Source: Polynucleobacter sp. MWH-HuK1
GTDB taxonomy: Bacteria > Pseudomonadota > Gammaproteobacteria > Burkholderiales > Burkholderiaceae
NCBI RefSeq assembly: GCF_018881815.1
Contig: NZ_JACVPP010000001.1
Location: 1,295,097 to 1,359,096, forward strand
Length of the DNA: 64,000 nucleotides
Reading direction: 5' to 3'
Shown here: positions 23,753 through 33,521 of the stretch, piece after piece
Layout of the letters: each line of letters starts with the position of its first letter
How positions within the stretch are numbered: position 1 is the stretch's first letter
Made by a program: the position numbers and the translations under genes
Notes under the pieces: generated by a model
What the model was told of the DNA's origin: nothing
The model's input: only the letters and a program-made list of their open reading frames with translations
Database searches by the model: none

Positions 23753-26212
23753 TTACTTATTGCTCAATTCTAGCTGGCGACTCGACTTTTCAGGCTTCAT
23801 TTGCAATGGTAGGTATTCATTATTGGCCCACAAAGAGTTCATATTGCGGTATAGCTTGCTTTGTACCCATCCTGATTGGCCTGTTTGATAGACGAAGACA
23901 GACTTTTCTAGATCTGAAAAATCGAAGACAGTTCGCAAGCTTGGGGCCTGTAGAGTTTCATACGGATTTTTAGACTGCAATAACTCCAGGCGCCCCACGT
24001 TGATCGAAAAGCTATCACCGGGGAATGGGGTTTTGATATTAAAGAAGTCCCCCAGCAGGGGGATTTTGCTAAATGGGCGATGCTCGGAGATGGCTATATG
24101 TGCATTTCCCCAAGCCCAGGACTGAGGATCATTGCCATACTCTTTGCTGAGATATTCCAGCGCCTTATCAAGAGCAAGGTTTGCCGATTCCTGGCAAGAC
24201 TCCACACCCTCCGTTTTAGGATTGTCACACCATGGGCTATTGGGATTTTGTACTTGATTAAGTAGGGGCGCGCGATAATTTCGTGAACCATAATTTTCTG
24301 TGAATAAATAACTTAAGCGCGAGAATAGATTGCGAGTGAGTTGGTCGGCCCAAGCATTGAAAATAAGAGCGCCCGCACTACCTACTTTCATATCACCATC
24401 AAAATTTCTTGCAATCTCCATTGCTTTAGCACTTAAAGGATGAGATGACTTACTAGATTTAAAAAGATCTAGAAGTGGTGTGGCGGCAAGAGATAGAGTA
24501 TCGCCTTGCATCGTTTTCATGTCATCAAATGAGTGAATATTTTTTGCTTTGATGAGATCAACAATGCGGTGATAGCGCGTTGGTAATTCCCAGTCACCCG
24601 TCAAAGGATTGGGATCATTCGCTGCCATGATCTTTTGATTGGCTGTAGCAATCCAGCCTTGTTCGGGATTATTGCTGGCGGGAAGTTGTTCAAAAGGAAC
24701 GTAACCATTCCAGTCATATTCCTTCTCCCAACCTAGCGCAGGAGCAACGCCATATAAGCCATGATGCAGGAGTCGTTTTGGAGCAATACCAGCAGCTTGA
24801 TAGGCAATATTGCCTTCCGTATCCGCCATCACCACATTTTGCATAGGTGCGTAATTTTTTCGTAGCGCTAGCTTGAATTGATCAAGGTCAGCAGAGCGAT
24901 TCATTTCCAACAGGCCAACAACAGATTGATTTTCAATATCTAGCGCTGTCCATCGAAGTGCTAATGCAAAGCGATCGGTATCAATAACGCGTTTATCTTG
25001 ACGGTATGAATCCGAAATCACAGGTCCATGTCGAGTTTCCTTTACTAAAAAAGTAAAAGAGGGTGCACCTTTAATGTCAATAATTTCTTGGTGAACTTTA
25101 AAAGGCAGCGGACCGTCTGGACCTCGATACATACCGGGATTCTTGGTGTCAATTTGTTCGATGTAAATATCTTGAACATCTGGACCAGTATTAGTAAAGC
25201 TCCACGCGTACTTATCTGTTCTCCCTAAAACAACCCCCGGAATTCCGGGTAAGGTTCCGCCAATCACATTAATTCCAGGCGCCTCAAGATGTGCGAAATA
25301 CCAAATGGCTGGTGCGGATAGCCCAAGATGTGGGTCATTGGCCAATAAAGGCTTGCCAGTTGCACTCAACTTTCCACTCAGTGCCCAGTTGTTTGAGCCA
25401 ATACCATCTTTCCCGCCCAGTCGATTCCATTGACTTAGCTCTGTTGCGGGCAAGTTTTGAGGTTTAGTTTCTAGTGGGCCGGGATTAGGGTGAAAAACTT
25501 TCAGATCTCGATATAACTTGGAAAAATCCATATTGCTGACGGGCTCACCAGGCTCATTTGGTGGAGTAACTTCCCATACTTGTTTGGTGCTGAGATACTG
25601 AGAAAGCTCTAGTCTTTGTATTTCTTTATGCCAGTTGCCGCCAAGGTCGTAAGCCATCATCAACATCCAGGCAACACTATCCGTTGGAGACCAGTGACCA
25701 GGCTTTGATCCGGTCAAGAAATACTCAATCGGTAGTGCCCACCCTAGTTGCGCATTACCTGCATTCACGCCGTCTGCGTAGGCTTGCAATAGCCTCTTAG
25801 CAGATACAGGGTAGTGATCAAATTGACGCTCTGCTGCGCGTTTTATTCCAAGAGTGCGTACAAAGCGATCAATTTTTACAGTGTCATTGCCTAGAATTTC
25901 TGAGAGTCGTCCGCTGGCAATGCGGCGATTCATTTCCATTTGCCATGAACGCTCGCTAGCATGAAGATAGCCCAAGGCAAAGTAAGCATCTGCCTGATTT
26001 TTTGCTTTGATATGGGGAATATCGACTTCATCAAATGTGATTGCTATCGAGTCACCCAGGCTTTTAATTATTCGCTTGCCGGAAATATTCGATTGAGCGG
26101 AATATAAATAGGTCGCAGTTACTGTTAAACCAGCCACAAGGCTGAGTCCGATAAGCCAAAAAAGGACCCGCAAAAACGTATTTGGTCTAGATGATTTCCC
26201 CAGTAAATTCAT
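23753..26212 (-). CDS. Penicillin acylase-family amidase (Ntn hydrolase)
   Basis: The 819-residue protein has an N-terminal membrane or signal segment (FLRVLFWLIGLSLVAGLTVTATYLYS, about 13-38). The alpha-chain region follows, with IPHIKAKNQADAYFALGYLHASERSWQME, and then a linker and the beta-chain start GSNNWALSG with Ser273 as the autoproteolytic nucleophile. ANDPHLGLSAPAIWYFAHLEAPG and a C-terminal domain complete the family layout. Homologues cleave beta-lactam side chains, N-acyl-homoserine lactones or other acyl amides; the substrate here is unknown. It should be periplasmic. The downstream small exported genes may share its transcript. Confidence 0.9.
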   Translation of the reverse strand: MNLLGKSSRPNTFLRVLFWLIGLSLVAGLTVTATYLYSAQSNISGKRIIKSLGDSIAITFDEVDIPHIKAKNQADAYFALGYLHASERSWQMEMNRRIASGRLSEILGNDTVKIDRFVRTLGIKRAAERQFDHYPVSAKRLLQAYADGVNAGNAQLGWALPIEYFLTGSKPGHWSPTDSVAWMLMMAYDLGGNWHKEIQRLELSQYLSTKQVWEVTPPNEPGEPVSNMDFSKLYRDLKVFHPNPGPLETKPQNLPATELSQWNRLGGKDGIGSNNWALSGKLSATGKPLLANDPHLGLSAPAIWYFAHLEAPGINVIGGTLPGIPGVVLGRTDKYAWSFTNTGPDVQDIYIEQIDTKNPGMYRGPDGPLPFKVHQEIIDIKGAPSFTFLVKETRHGPVISDSYRQDKRVIDTDRFALALRWTALDIENQSVVGLLEMNRSADLDQFKLALRKNYAPMQNVVMADTEGNIAYQAAGIAPKRLLHHGLYGVAPALGWEKEYDWNGYVPFEQLPASNNPEQGWIATANQKIMAANDPNPLTGDWELPTRYHRIVDLIKAKNIHSFDDMKTMQGDTLSLAATPLLDLFKSSKSSHPLSAKAMEIARNFDGDMKVGSAGALIFNAWADQLTRNLFSRLSYLFTENYGSRNYRAPLLNQVQNPNSPWCDNPKTEGVESCQESANLALDKALEYLSKEYGNDPQSWAWGNAHIAISEHRPFSKIPLLGDFFNIKTPFPGDSFSINVGRLELLQSKNPYETLQAPSLRTVFDFSDLEKSVFVYQTGQSGWVQSKLYRNMNSLWANNEYLPLQMKPEKSSRQLELSNK

Positions 26213-26349
26213 GTAGGTATTTTAATTGCTTTATCAAGTCCAACCTTGGTGAGACACCAAAAAAGGGGGCTCTGGGGGCCGGCAACAGGCTTGCATGCTA
26301 AAATTTCGCTTGTCTTGATTTATTTAGCACGGCTTTATTGTTTGTGCGA

Positions 26350-26438
26350 GCCCGAGTGGTGAAATCGGTAGACACAGCAGATTTAAAATCTGCCGACTCA
26401 AAAAAGTCGTGCCGGTTCGATTCCGGCCTCGGGCACCA
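26350..26438 (+). tRNA. tRNA-Leu (TAA)
   Basis: This class II tRNA has the acceptor stem GCCCGAG / CTCGGGC and a long variable arm (GCCGACTCAAAAAAGTCGT). The anticodon TAA lies in GCAGATTTAAAATCTGC. A73 and an encoded CCA follow. A small exported-protein gene starts only 20 bases downstream, with no terminator seen. Confidence 0.97.
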
Positions 26439-26458
26439 AAGACACTCATACCTCTTTT

Positions 26459-26926
26459 ATGAATTTACCCAAACTTCTCATTTGCTCCTGCTTGACCATT
26501 TCATCTGCTCTTGCGTGGGGGGTTGATGTCATGGAGTTTCAGTGCAAGCGTTCTGAAAAAGGTTATACCGAAGAATATGCAATGAAGCTCATGCTTGCTT
26601 CGGGCTCGCAGAAGGCAAAAGTTTTTTTAGATGATCGCGATTTAGATCAGTCTGATGCCTTCGGATCTCAGGTGGTGAAGAGTGTCACTCTTGCGCGTCC
26701 GAATATATTGATTTCAATTGAAGCAAAGTTTCCGCCAGAGGAGGTGATGGGGGTTGCTTATCCTGCAGGTAGCGTTATTACCAACATTACGCTTGATCCC
26801 GTCACTGGCAAGTTTAAGAAGGTAGAAAAAATACAGGGCGGCATCTTGGGTGCAACCATAGGTAATGGTGTTCACACCAGTGAAGAAACTTGCTTGCTAT
26901 CTAAAGCGCCTTACAAGATTAAGTAA
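26459..26926 (+). CDS. Exported protein of unknown function
   Basis: The 155-residue protein has a signal peptide (MNLPKLLICSCLTISSALAWG) and a mature part with two cysteines that could pair (FQCKRSEKG and EETCLLSK). A beta-rich central region (VKSVTLARPNILISIEAKF) and a glycine-rich turn (IQGGILGATIGNG) are visible. I do not recognise the family. It begins 20 bp after tRNA-Leu, so it may be transcribed from the tRNA promoter, and it converges with exbD at a 15-bp gap. Confidence 0.7.
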   Translation: MNLPKLLICSCLTISSALAWGVDVMEFQCKRSEKGYTEEYAMKLMLASGSQKAKVFLDDRDLDQSDAFGSQVVKSVTLARPNILISIEAKFPPEEVMGVAYPAGSVITNITLDPVTGKFKKVEKIQGGILGATIGNGVHTSEETCLLSKAPYKIK

Positions 26927-26941
26927 GCAGTCAGTCAAGAC

Positions 26942-27355
26942 TTAATTTGGCTCAGTCACAAAACCTAGTTTAGTTAAACCTGCGCGACGCGATGCTGCCA
27001 GTACTTGAGCAACATATTCATACTTCACTGATTTATCTGCACGAAGATTAATTTCTGGTTGCGGCTCTTTTTGGGCGGCTTTCTCAGCATAACCATCAAA
27101 AGTTTTTAGATCGATTGGTGTGCTGTTCCAAAAGATTTGACCATTGGCATCAATCGAAAGCTGAACTGATTCTGGCTTAACTTCATTGCGAACACTATTG
27201 GCCTTTGGTAGTTCCACTTTCACTGCTTGCTGAATTACTGGCAAAGTAATAATGAAAATAATTAAGAGCACCAACATGACGTCCACCATCGGCGTCATAT
27301 TGATCTCCGACATGATGCTGTCGTCGTTTTGGTCGTCTTGAATATGAAAAGACAT
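26942..27355 (-). CDS. exbD: ExbD/TolR-family biopolymer transport protein
   Basis: The 137-residue protein has one membrane helix (about 22-44) carrying the conserved aspartate in MTPMVDVMLVLLIIFIITLPVI, and a periplasmic domain ending ASRRAGLTKLGFVTEP. With ExbB it forms the proton-driven motor that energises TonB. It lies 2 bp after exbB and is the last gene of the murI-tonB-exbB-exbD unit. Because tonB is adjacent and tolA/tolB are absent, ExbD fits better than TolR. Confidence 0.92.
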   Translation of the reverse strand: MSFHIQDDQNDDSIMSEINMTPMVDVMLVLLIIFIITLPVIQQAVKVELPKANSVRNEVKPESVQLSIDANGQIFWNSTPIDLKTFDGYAEKAAQKEPQPEINLRADKSVKYEYVAQVLAASRRAGLTKLGFVTEPN

Positions 27356-27357
27356 GA

Positions 27358-28050
27358 CTATTCTCCCGAGTTAACTCGGGCGCCAGTAACAAAATAGGCC
27401 AAGAGATCATTGCCAAAGCGATTAAGGTCTGCAACAAATAATTTATTGGCGCGATTAATAGCGTTAAACCCCAGAACTGCAGGAATAGCTACTGCTAAAC
27501 CAAAAGCTGTCATGATGAGGGCCTCACCAATGGGGCCGGCAACTTGATCAATTTGTGCGCTACCAGAACTGCTGATGGCGATCAATGCGTGGTAGATGCC
27601 CCAAACAGTTCCAAAAAGACCAATGAAGGGGGCGATCGCACCAGTCGAGCCTAGGAAGGTCAATCCTTTTTGTAGCCCAGCAGCAATCGTATCAATGCTG
27701 TTCTTAACACTTCTAGCCATCCACTCAGAATAGTTTAGTGTTTGGAGTAATTCACGGTGATTGGAGGATTGATTTTGGTGATGGACCGAAGCCTTGGTTG
27801 CTTGTTTGGCAATTTGATAATAGGGATTGGTTGCATGGTTGCTAAAAGCTTGCAAACCTTGATTAAACGAAGTGGCACGCCAAAAATTCTCAAGTTCAGG
27901 TTTTAATTTACGCAGATTGCGTAGATCCCAAAGTCGAGTAAGCAAGATTACCCAGGTCACAATAGAGCAGATAAGTAGGGTGATTGCCACGAATCTGGTA
28001 ACTGCATCGCCTTCAAGCCAGAGATTTGCTATGCCAAATGGTGTATTCAT
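27358..28050 (-). CDS. exbB: ExbB/TolQ-family proton channel protein
   Basis: The 230-residue inner-membrane protein has three predicted helices: one near the N-terminus (FVAITLLICSIVTWVILLTRL) and two in the conserved C-terminal half (FLGSTGAIAPFIGLFGTVWGIYHAL and EALIMTAFGLAVAIPAVLGFN). This is the MotA/TolQ/ExbB channel signature. It sits 5 bp after tonB and 2 bp before exbD, so it is part of a TonB energy-transduction system for uptake through outer-membrane receptors. Confidence 0.93.
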   Translation of the reverse strand: MNTPFGIANLWLEGDAVTRFVAITLLICSIVTWVILLTRLWDLRNLRKLKPELENFWRATSFNQGLQAFSNHATNPYYQIAKQATKASVHHQNQSSNHRELLQTLNYSEWMARSVKNSIDTIAAGLQKGLTFLGSTGAIAPFIGLFGTVWGIYHALIAISSSGSAQIDQVAGPIGEALIMTAFGLAVAIPAVLGFNAINRANKLFVADLNRFGNDLLAYFVTGARVNSGE

Positions 28051-28055
28051 ATTGA

Positions 28056-28745
28056 TTAATTCTTGAGATTAAATTTAATTAAGAGATTAGTTGAAATTCT
28101 TTGGGGTGAGCCATTTACTAAAAAAGGTTTAAAGCGATAACGTTTGCCAATTTCCGTGGCGGCACGATCCAGTCTGGGGAAAGTGCTTGATTGCAGTAAT
28201 GCTACATCTTCCACGCTACCTGTTTCATCAATAATCAAACGCACTACCACTGCACCTTGTTCACCTGAACGCTTTGAGAAGGAGGGGTAGTAGGCATCCG
28301 CATCTGGTTGATAGACCACTACTAGTTTACCAATGTCGGTCTGAATTGGTGTGCCGCTAGCACCCCCACCAGTTCCAGGGGCTACTGCTGCATTCTGTGT
28401 TTGCGCCTCTGATTTGCTTTGAGATTGGTTTTGTTGTTGTGGAGGCTGTTGCGCCTGAGTAGGACTCGGTTTTTCAGTCAGCTTTTCTTCAGACTTTTCC
28501 TTTACAACCTTCTTCTCTTCTTTTGGCTTGGGCGGAGTAGCGGCGGGCGACTGTTGAGCCTTGCTAGCCTCTGGACTTACTAAGTTGGCCATGACCCGCG
28601 TGTCGTCCATTGGGGGAGGGCGCTTGCTGAGGTGTAAAAACTCTAACGCAGGCAAGGCATGCAATAACAACACAACGCCAATGATGATCCGCTCGCTTTT
28701 ATTAAAGGGTAGACGAGCGTCTATTTTTTTTAGTAAATCGCTCAT
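28056..28745 (-). CDS. tonB: TonB energy-transducing protein
   Basis: The 229-residue protein has an N-terminal membrane helix (RIIIGVVLLLHALPALEFLHL) followed by a Pro/Lys/Gln-rich periplasm-spanning linker. The C-terminal TonB domain reads YPSFSKRSGEQGAVVVRLIIDETGSVEDVALLQSS, FPRLDRAATE and YRFKPFLVNG. It links the ExbBD motor to outer-membrane receptors for iron or vitamin uptake. The start overlaps the murI stop by four bases. No receptor gene is nearby. Confidence 0.93.
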   Translation of the reverse strand: MSDLLKKIDARLPFNKSERIIIGVVLLLHALPALEFLHLSKRPPPMDDTRVMANLVSPEASKAQQSPAATPPKPKEEKKVVKEKSEEKLTEKPSPTQAQQPPQQQNQSQSKSEAQTQNAAVAPGTGGGASGTPIQTDIGKLVVVYQPDADAYYPSFSKRSGEQGAVVVRLIIDETGSVEDVALLQSSTFPRLDRAATEIGKRYRFKPFLVNGSPQRISTNLLIKFNLKN

Positions 28746-29548
28746 CGAATTTCACCTAGGATCTGCGCCTCTACCGAATGTGATGCAAGGTCTGCGGACA
28801 TTAAGTCTTGAGCCATTGATAAAAGCAGATTTTCATTTTTGCTACTTAGCAAAAGCAATGATCCAAACTCAGGACTGGCGCCTCTGAATTTAAGAACATC
28901 TAGCTGTCTCTTAAGCTGTCTCACAACGGCATCACTGGTATCAATTAATGTGATGGATTCACCAAGTAACTTACGGATGGCTTTTCTGAGGAAGGGGTAG
29001 TGGGTGCAACCAAGTACGATAGTATCCGCACCGGCATCTTGAATAGGTTCTAGATGTTTGGCCAACAATTCTAAGGTTTCTTGACCATCCGCTTTGCCTG
29101 ATTCAATTAAAGGCACTAAACCAGCACCTGCTTGCTTAATGAACTGGCAGTCACTTGGTAATGTTGCTAATAAGGCATTGAATTTATCGCTTTTAAGTGT
29201 AGCTTCTGTCGCCAAGACTCCCACAACATGGTTTTGCGATTGCATCGCTGCTGGTTTAATGCCGGGCTCAACGCCAATAATAGGAATAGATAGCTGTTCC
29301 CGTATTTTTTTAATCGCCTCTGCTGTCGCAGTGTTGCAGGCAATCACAATGGCATCGCAACCTTGGTTTGCTAAATAACGGCAGAGCGCAAGACTCCGTT
29401 GTGCTATCCAATCGCTAGATTTTTCACCATATGGCGCATTAGCAGAGTCGGCAAGATAGATGTAATCATTCTGTGGAAGCTGGCGCAGAGCCTCATCCAA
29501 AATGGATAAGCCTCCAACGCCAGAATCAAATACACCGATTAGTGCCAA
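28742..29548 (-). CDS. murI: Glutamate racemase
   Basis: This cytoplasmic enzyme makes D-glutamate for peptidoglycan. The 268-residue protein has IGVFDSGVGGLSIL at the N-terminus and the two catalytic cysteines in VIACNTATAEA and VLGCTHYPFLR. YLADSANAPYG, the substrate-binding segment, is also present. The gene lies 40 bp after the fumarase stop and overlaps tonB by four bases, so an essential wall enzyme shares a transcript with the TonB system. Confidence 0.95.
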   Translation of the reverse strand: MALIGVFDSGVGGLSILDEALRQLPQNDYIYLADSANAPYGEKSSDWIAQRSLALCRYLANQGCDAIVIACNTATAEAIKKIREQLSIPIIGVEPGIKPAAMQSQNHVVGVLATEATLKSDKFNALLATLPSDCQFIKQAGAGLVPLIESGKADGQETLELLAKHLEPIQDAGADTIVLGCTHYPFLRKAIRKLLGESITLIDTSDAVVRQLKRQLDVLKFRGASPEFGSLLLLSSKNENLLLSMAQDLMSADLASHSVEAQILGEIR

Positions 29549-29588
29549 TGAGTTGCCAATACTTTTTTAGTGATACCCGAATAAGTAA

Positions 29589-31112
29589 TTAAGCAACTTT
29601 TACGGGAATGCCGGCAATCCTTGCTTGCCAGTCTTTTGGCCCTTCATGATGCATGGAAATTCCTTCAGAATTCACAGCAACAGTTACGGGCATATCTTTA
29701 ACATCAAACTCATAAATGGCTTCCATGCCCAAGTCAGCAAAGCCAACAACTTTCGAAGTCTGGATGGCTTTAGATACTAAGTAAGCGGCGCCACCAACAG
29801 CCATTAAGTAAGCAGATTTATGTTTTTTAATTGCTTCGATCGCTTCAGGTCCGCGCTCTGCTTTACCGATCATGGTAATTAAGCCTGTCTTAGCAAGCAT
29901 CATCTCTGTGAACTTGTCCATGCGAGTGGCAGTAGTTGGTCCTGCTGGGCCAACTGCTTCATCGCGAACTGGATCAACCGGTCCGACATAATAAATTGCA
30001 CGATTCTTAAAGCTCACCGGCAATTCTTCGCCTTTGGCAAGCATGTCTTGGATGCGCTTATGAGCAGCATCACGACCAGTCAAAATTTTGCCGTTTAGCA
30101 ATAGAGTCTCGCCCGGTTTCCAGCTCGCCACCTCCTCGGCGGTAAGGGTATCCATATTAATTCGCTTAGATTTTTGAACGTCCGGTGTCCAAGTGACATC
30201 AGGCCAATCAGATAGGGAAGGGGCTTCCAGTTTTGCTGGACCATCTCCGTGCAAGTGGAAATGCACGTGACGAGTGGCTGCGCAGTTTGGAATCATTGCC
30301 ACTGGTAATGAAGCAGCATGGGTTGGGTATTCCATGATCTTGATATCGAGAACGGTAGCCAAACCACCAAGGCCTTGTGCGCCAATACCAAGCTTATTTA
30401 CTTTTTCATATAGCTCTAAACGCAACTCTTCAGCGCGTGTTTTAGCACCGCGAGTAATCAGATCCTGAATATCAATCGGTTCCATCAAAGACTCTTTGGC
30501 CATGAGCATGGCCTTTTCTGGTGTGCCGCCAATACCAATACCTAAAATGCCGGGAGGGCACCAGCCAGCGCCCATAGTGGGAACGGTTTTTAGAACCCAA
30601 TCTACGATGGAGTCAGAAGGGTTGAGCATCACCATCTTAGCTTTGTTTTCTGAGCCACCACCTTTAGCGGCGCAAATCACTTCAACATCGTCGCCCGGAA
30701 CAATTTCATAATGAACAACCGCAGGGGTGTTATCACCAGTATTTTTACGTTTACCAGCTGGGTCAGCCAAAACTGAAGCACGCAAGGTGTTATCTGGGTT
30801 GAGGTAGGCGCGACGCACACCTTCGTTCACCATCTCAGTAACGCTCATAGTCGCATCTGGCCATTGCACATTCATACCAATTTTGAGGAAAACCACCGCA
30901 ATACCCGTGTCTTGACATAATGGACGGCGACCTTCAGCGCACATACGGCTATTGGTCAAAATTTGAGCAATCGCATCTTTAGCACCATGACCCTGTTCTA
31001 GCTCATAGGCCTTACCCAGAGCGGAAATGAAGTCCTTAGGATGGTAGTAAGAGATGAACTGGAATGCATCTGCAACGCTCTGAATGAGGTCGTTTTGTTT
31101 GATATTTGTCAT
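29589..31112 (-). CDS. fum: Class I (iron-sulfur) fumarate hydratase
   Basis: The 507-residue enzyme interconverts fumarate and malate using an oxygen-sensitive [4Fe-4S] cluster. The fused alpha/beta layout of bacterial FumA is seen: GRRPLCQDTGIAVVFLKIG, KGGGSENKAKM, GAGWCPPGILGIGIGGTPEKAM, PNCAATRHVHFHL and the C-terminal VGPAGPTTATRMDKFTEMMLAKTG. Tartrate dehydratases share the fold, but the single-chain length and the setting favour fumarase. It leads the unit fum-murI-tonB-exbBD and is divergent from acsA. Confidence 0.93.
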   Translation of the reverse strand: MTNIKQNDLIQSVADAFQFISYYHPKDFISALGKAYELEQGHGAKDAIAQILTNSRMCAEGRRPLCQDTGIAVVFLKIGMNVQWPDATMSVTEMVNEGVRRAYLNPDNTLRASVLADPAGKRKNTGDNTPAVVHYEIVPGDDVEVICAAKGGGSENKAKMVMLNPSDSIVDWVLKTVPTMGAGWCPPGILGIGIGGTPEKAMLMAKESLMEPIDIQDLITRGAKTRAEELRLELYEKVNKLGIGAQGLGGLATVLDIKIMEYPTHAASLPVAMIPNCAATRHVHFHLHGDGPAKLEAPSLSDWPDVTWTPDVQKSKRINMDTLTAEEVASWKPGETLLLNGKILTGRDAAHKRIQDMLAKGEELPVSFKNRAIYYVGPVDPVRDEAVGPAGPTTATRMDKFTEMMLAKTGLITMIGKAERGPEAIEAIKKHKSAYLMAVGGAAYLVSKAIQTSKVVGFADLGMEAIYEFDVKDMPVTVAVNSEGISMHHEGPKDWQARIAGIPVKVA

Positions 31113-31298
31113 GGTTTTATGCTTATTTCCACATTATTAGTAAGGTTTGCCCTATTTTAAGGGTTTGCCATAGAGCAAATCCCCAGTGTTTTCACTTATC
31201 TTCTAAGGTCTTGAGGGTGTAAACCTGTCATTTTGCGACTTATTTCGCATTTGTAGTTGATTTTAGATGATTGATTATTTGATAGAGGGCTGTGAAGC

Positions 31299-33272
31299 AT
31301 GGAACCATTAAAGCAAGAAAACCGCGTTTTTAACCCACCTGCAGACTTTGTGAAGGGTGCGGCCATTCCAGGCATGGAAGCCTATAAAAAGCTTTGTGAT
31401 GAAGCGAACTCAGATTACGACGGTTTTTGGGGTCGTCTTGCTAAAGAAAATATTTACTGGAAAAAGCCATTTACCAAGGTTTTGGATGAATCTAAAGCGC
31501 CTTTCTATAAGTGGTTTGAAGATGGCACAACTAATGCGTCATACAACTGTCTAGATCGTCAAGTTGAAGCTGGTCTTGGTGACAAGACAGCTATTATTTT
31601 TGAAGCCGATGATGGCACTGTTACTAAAGTAACTTACAAAGAGATGCTTGAGCGTGTTTGCAAAATGGCAAATGCACTACGTAAGATGGGTGTGAAGTCT
31701 GGCGATAGCGTCATTATTTACATGGCAATGACCATTGAAGGTATTGTTGCTATGCAAGCGTGCGCTCGTATTGGCGCAATTCACTCTGTAGTATTTGGTG
31801 GTTTCTCTGCACAAGCATTGCGTGATCGCATTATGGACGTTGGTGCAGTAGCAGTGATTACTGCTGATGGCCAGTTCCGTGGTGGCAAAGCATTGCCACT
31901 CAAAGCAATCTGTGACGAAGCACTTTCTACAGGCGAGTGTCCTAAGGTTAAGCATGTCATCGTGAGCAAGCGCACTGGCACTGACGTTGCGATGCAAGCG
32001 GGTCGTGATGTTTGGATGCAAGAAATCGTTGCTAACGAAGCAACTACTTGCGAGCCAGAGTGGGTAAGCGCTGAGCACCCATTGTTCATTCTGTATACAT
32101 CCGGTTCAACCGGCAAGCCAAAGGGTGTTCAGCACTCTACTGGCGGCTACCTCTTGTGGGCTATTCTCACAATGAAGTGGACTTTTGACATTAAGCCAAA
32201 CGATGTGTTCTGGTGTACTGCCGACATTGGTTGGGTAACTGGCCATTCCTATATTACTTATGGTCCACTCGCAGTTGGCGCTACTGAGATTGTGTTTGAA
32301 GGTGTTCCTACATATCCAAATGCCGGTCGTTTCTGGGACATGATCCAAAAACACAAAGCATCTATTTTCTATACAGCACCTACTGCAATTCGTTCATTGA
32401 TCAAGGCTTCAAGCAATGATCAAGCAGTGCATCCAAAGAGCTACGATTTGTCATCTTTGCGTCTCTTGGGTTCTGTAGGCGAGCCAATCAATCCAGAAGC
32501 TTGGATGTGGTACTACGAGAATGTGGGCGGATCACGTTGCCCAATCGCCGACACTTTCTGGCAAACAGAAACTGGTGGTCACATGATTTCTCCATTGCCA
32601 GGTGCAACCCCAATGATTCCAGGTTCATGCACATTGCCATTACCAGGTATTCAGGCGGCGATCGTGGACGAAGCTGGTGTTGATGTTCCAAATGGTCAGG
32701 GCGGTATCTTGGTAGTCAAGCGTCCATGGCCTTCTATGATTCGTACGATTTGGAATGATCCTGATCGTTTCGTGAAGTCTTATTTCCCAGAAGAGTTGGG
32801 CGGCACCTTGTATTTAGCGGGTGACGGCGCAATCCGTAACAAAGATACCAGCTACTTCACTATCACTGGCCGTATCGATGACGTGCTAAACGTTTCTGGT
32901 CACCGCATGGGAACAATGGAAATCGAGTCTTGCTTGGTTGCCAACCCATTGGTTGCAGAAGCTGCGGTAGTTGGTCGTCCAGATGAGTTGACTGGTGAAG
33001 CGATTTGCGTATTCGTAGTTCTTAAAGGCGGTCGCCCAACCGGCGAGGAAGCCAAGAAGGTTGCAACTGAATTGCGTAATTGGGTTGGTAAGGAGATTGG
33101 CCCAATTGCCAAGCCTAAGGACGTTCGTTTTGGAGATAACTTGCCTAAGACCCGATCTGGAAAGATCATGCGCCGCTTATTACGCGTGATTGCTAAAGGT
33201 GAAGAGGTTACTCAAGACACTTCAACCCTTGAAAATCCACATATCCTTGAGCAACTTAAAGAGTCTCTATAA
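31299..33272 (+). CDS. acsA: Acetyl-CoA synthetase (AMP-forming)
   Basis: This enzyme activates acetate to acetyl-CoA through acetyl-AMP. The 657-residue adenylate-forming protein has the P-loop-like [54 protein letters not shown] and [34 protein letters not shown]. The catalytic lysine K622 lies in [13 protein letters not shown] and is the usual Pat acetylation site. GAGGG precedes the ATG by about ten bases. It is divergent from the fumarase gene across about 190 bp, which must hold its promoter. Confidence 0.96.
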   Translation: MEPLKQENRVFNPPADFVKGAAIPGMEAYKKLCDEANSDYDGFWGRLAKENIYWKKPFTKVLDESKAPFYKWFEDGTTNASYNCLDRQVEAGLGDKTAIIFEADDGTVTKVTYKEMLERVCKMANALRKMGVKSGDSVIIYMAMTIEGIVAMQACARIGAIHSVVFGGFSAQALRDRIMDVGAVAVITADGQFRGGKALPLKAICDEALSTGECPKVKHVIVSKRTGTDVAMQAGRDVWMQEIVANEATTCEPEWVSAEHPLFILYTSGSTGKPKGVQHSTGGYLLWAILTMKWTFDIKPNDVFWCTADIGWVTGHSYITYGPLAVGATEIVFEGVPTYPNAGRFWDMIQKHKASIFYTAPTAIRSLIKASSNDQAVHPKSYDLSSLRLLGSVGEPINPEAWMWYYENVGGSRCPIADTFWQTETGGHMISPLPGATPMIPGSCTLPLPGIQAAIVDEAGVDVPNGQGGILVVKRPWPSMIRTIWNDPDRFVKSYFPEELGGTLYLAGDGAIRNKDTSYFTITGRIDDVLNVSGHRMGTMEIESCLVANPLVAEAAVVGRPDELTGEAICVFVVLKGGRPTGEEAKKVATELRNWVGKEIGPIAKPKDVRFGDNLPKTRSGKIMRRLLRVIAKGEEVTQDTSTLENPHILEQLKESL

Positions 33273-33313
33273 ACAGTACCTGAGGCTTTTAGAGGCTACC
33301 CTTTCGACAATCG

Positions 33314-33319
33314 TATAAT
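33314..33319 (+). promoter_or_regulatory. -10 element of tRNA-Ser(GGA)
   Basis: A TATAAT hexamer lies 12 bases before the tRNA 5' end. No good TTGACA is found at the usual distance, so the -35 is weak. Confidence 0.55.
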
Positions 33320-33331
33320 AACCGGCTGTAC

Positions 33332-33422
33332 GGAAGGGTGGATGAGCGGTTTAAGTCACACGCCTGGAAAGCGTGCGTAGGTTAATAGCCTACCGCGGGT
33401 TCGAATCCCGCCTCTTCCGCCA
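33332..33422 (+). tRNA. tRNA-Ser (GGA)
   Basis: This class II tRNA has the acceptor stem GGAAGGG / CTCTTCC, the anticodon GGA in CACGCCTGGAAAGCGTG, a long variable arm (GTAGGTTAATAGCCTAC), G73 and an encoded CCA. Confidence 0.97.
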
Positions 33423-33432
33423 AGTAGTCAAG

Positions 33433-33459
33433 AAACCACCTTCGGGTGGTTTTTCTTTT
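33433..33459 (+). terminator. Rho-independent terminator of tRNA-Ser(GGA)
   Basis: AAACCACC and GGTGGTTT pair on a cTTCGg tetraloop and are followed by TTCTTTT. The design is the same as in the terminator at 3168-3195. Confidence 0.9.
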
Positions 33460-33521
33460 GAAACTTCCCTTAGTATCTAGTTAGTTAGGCATTAAAAATA
33501 GAGATAAGCAATGGAGAAAAT

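Noticed and set aside
26350-26438. tRNA-Leu, tRNA-Ser and tRNA-His genes as integration sites of a mobile element
   Set aside because: No integrase, no repeated tRNA 3' ends and no foreign-looking genes were seen next to any of them.
31677-32116. Minus-strand ORFs of 133 and 111 residues inside acsA
   Set aside because: Composition is rich in Cys, His and Asn, as expected for a shadow of a codon-biased gene, and acsA is complete and certain.
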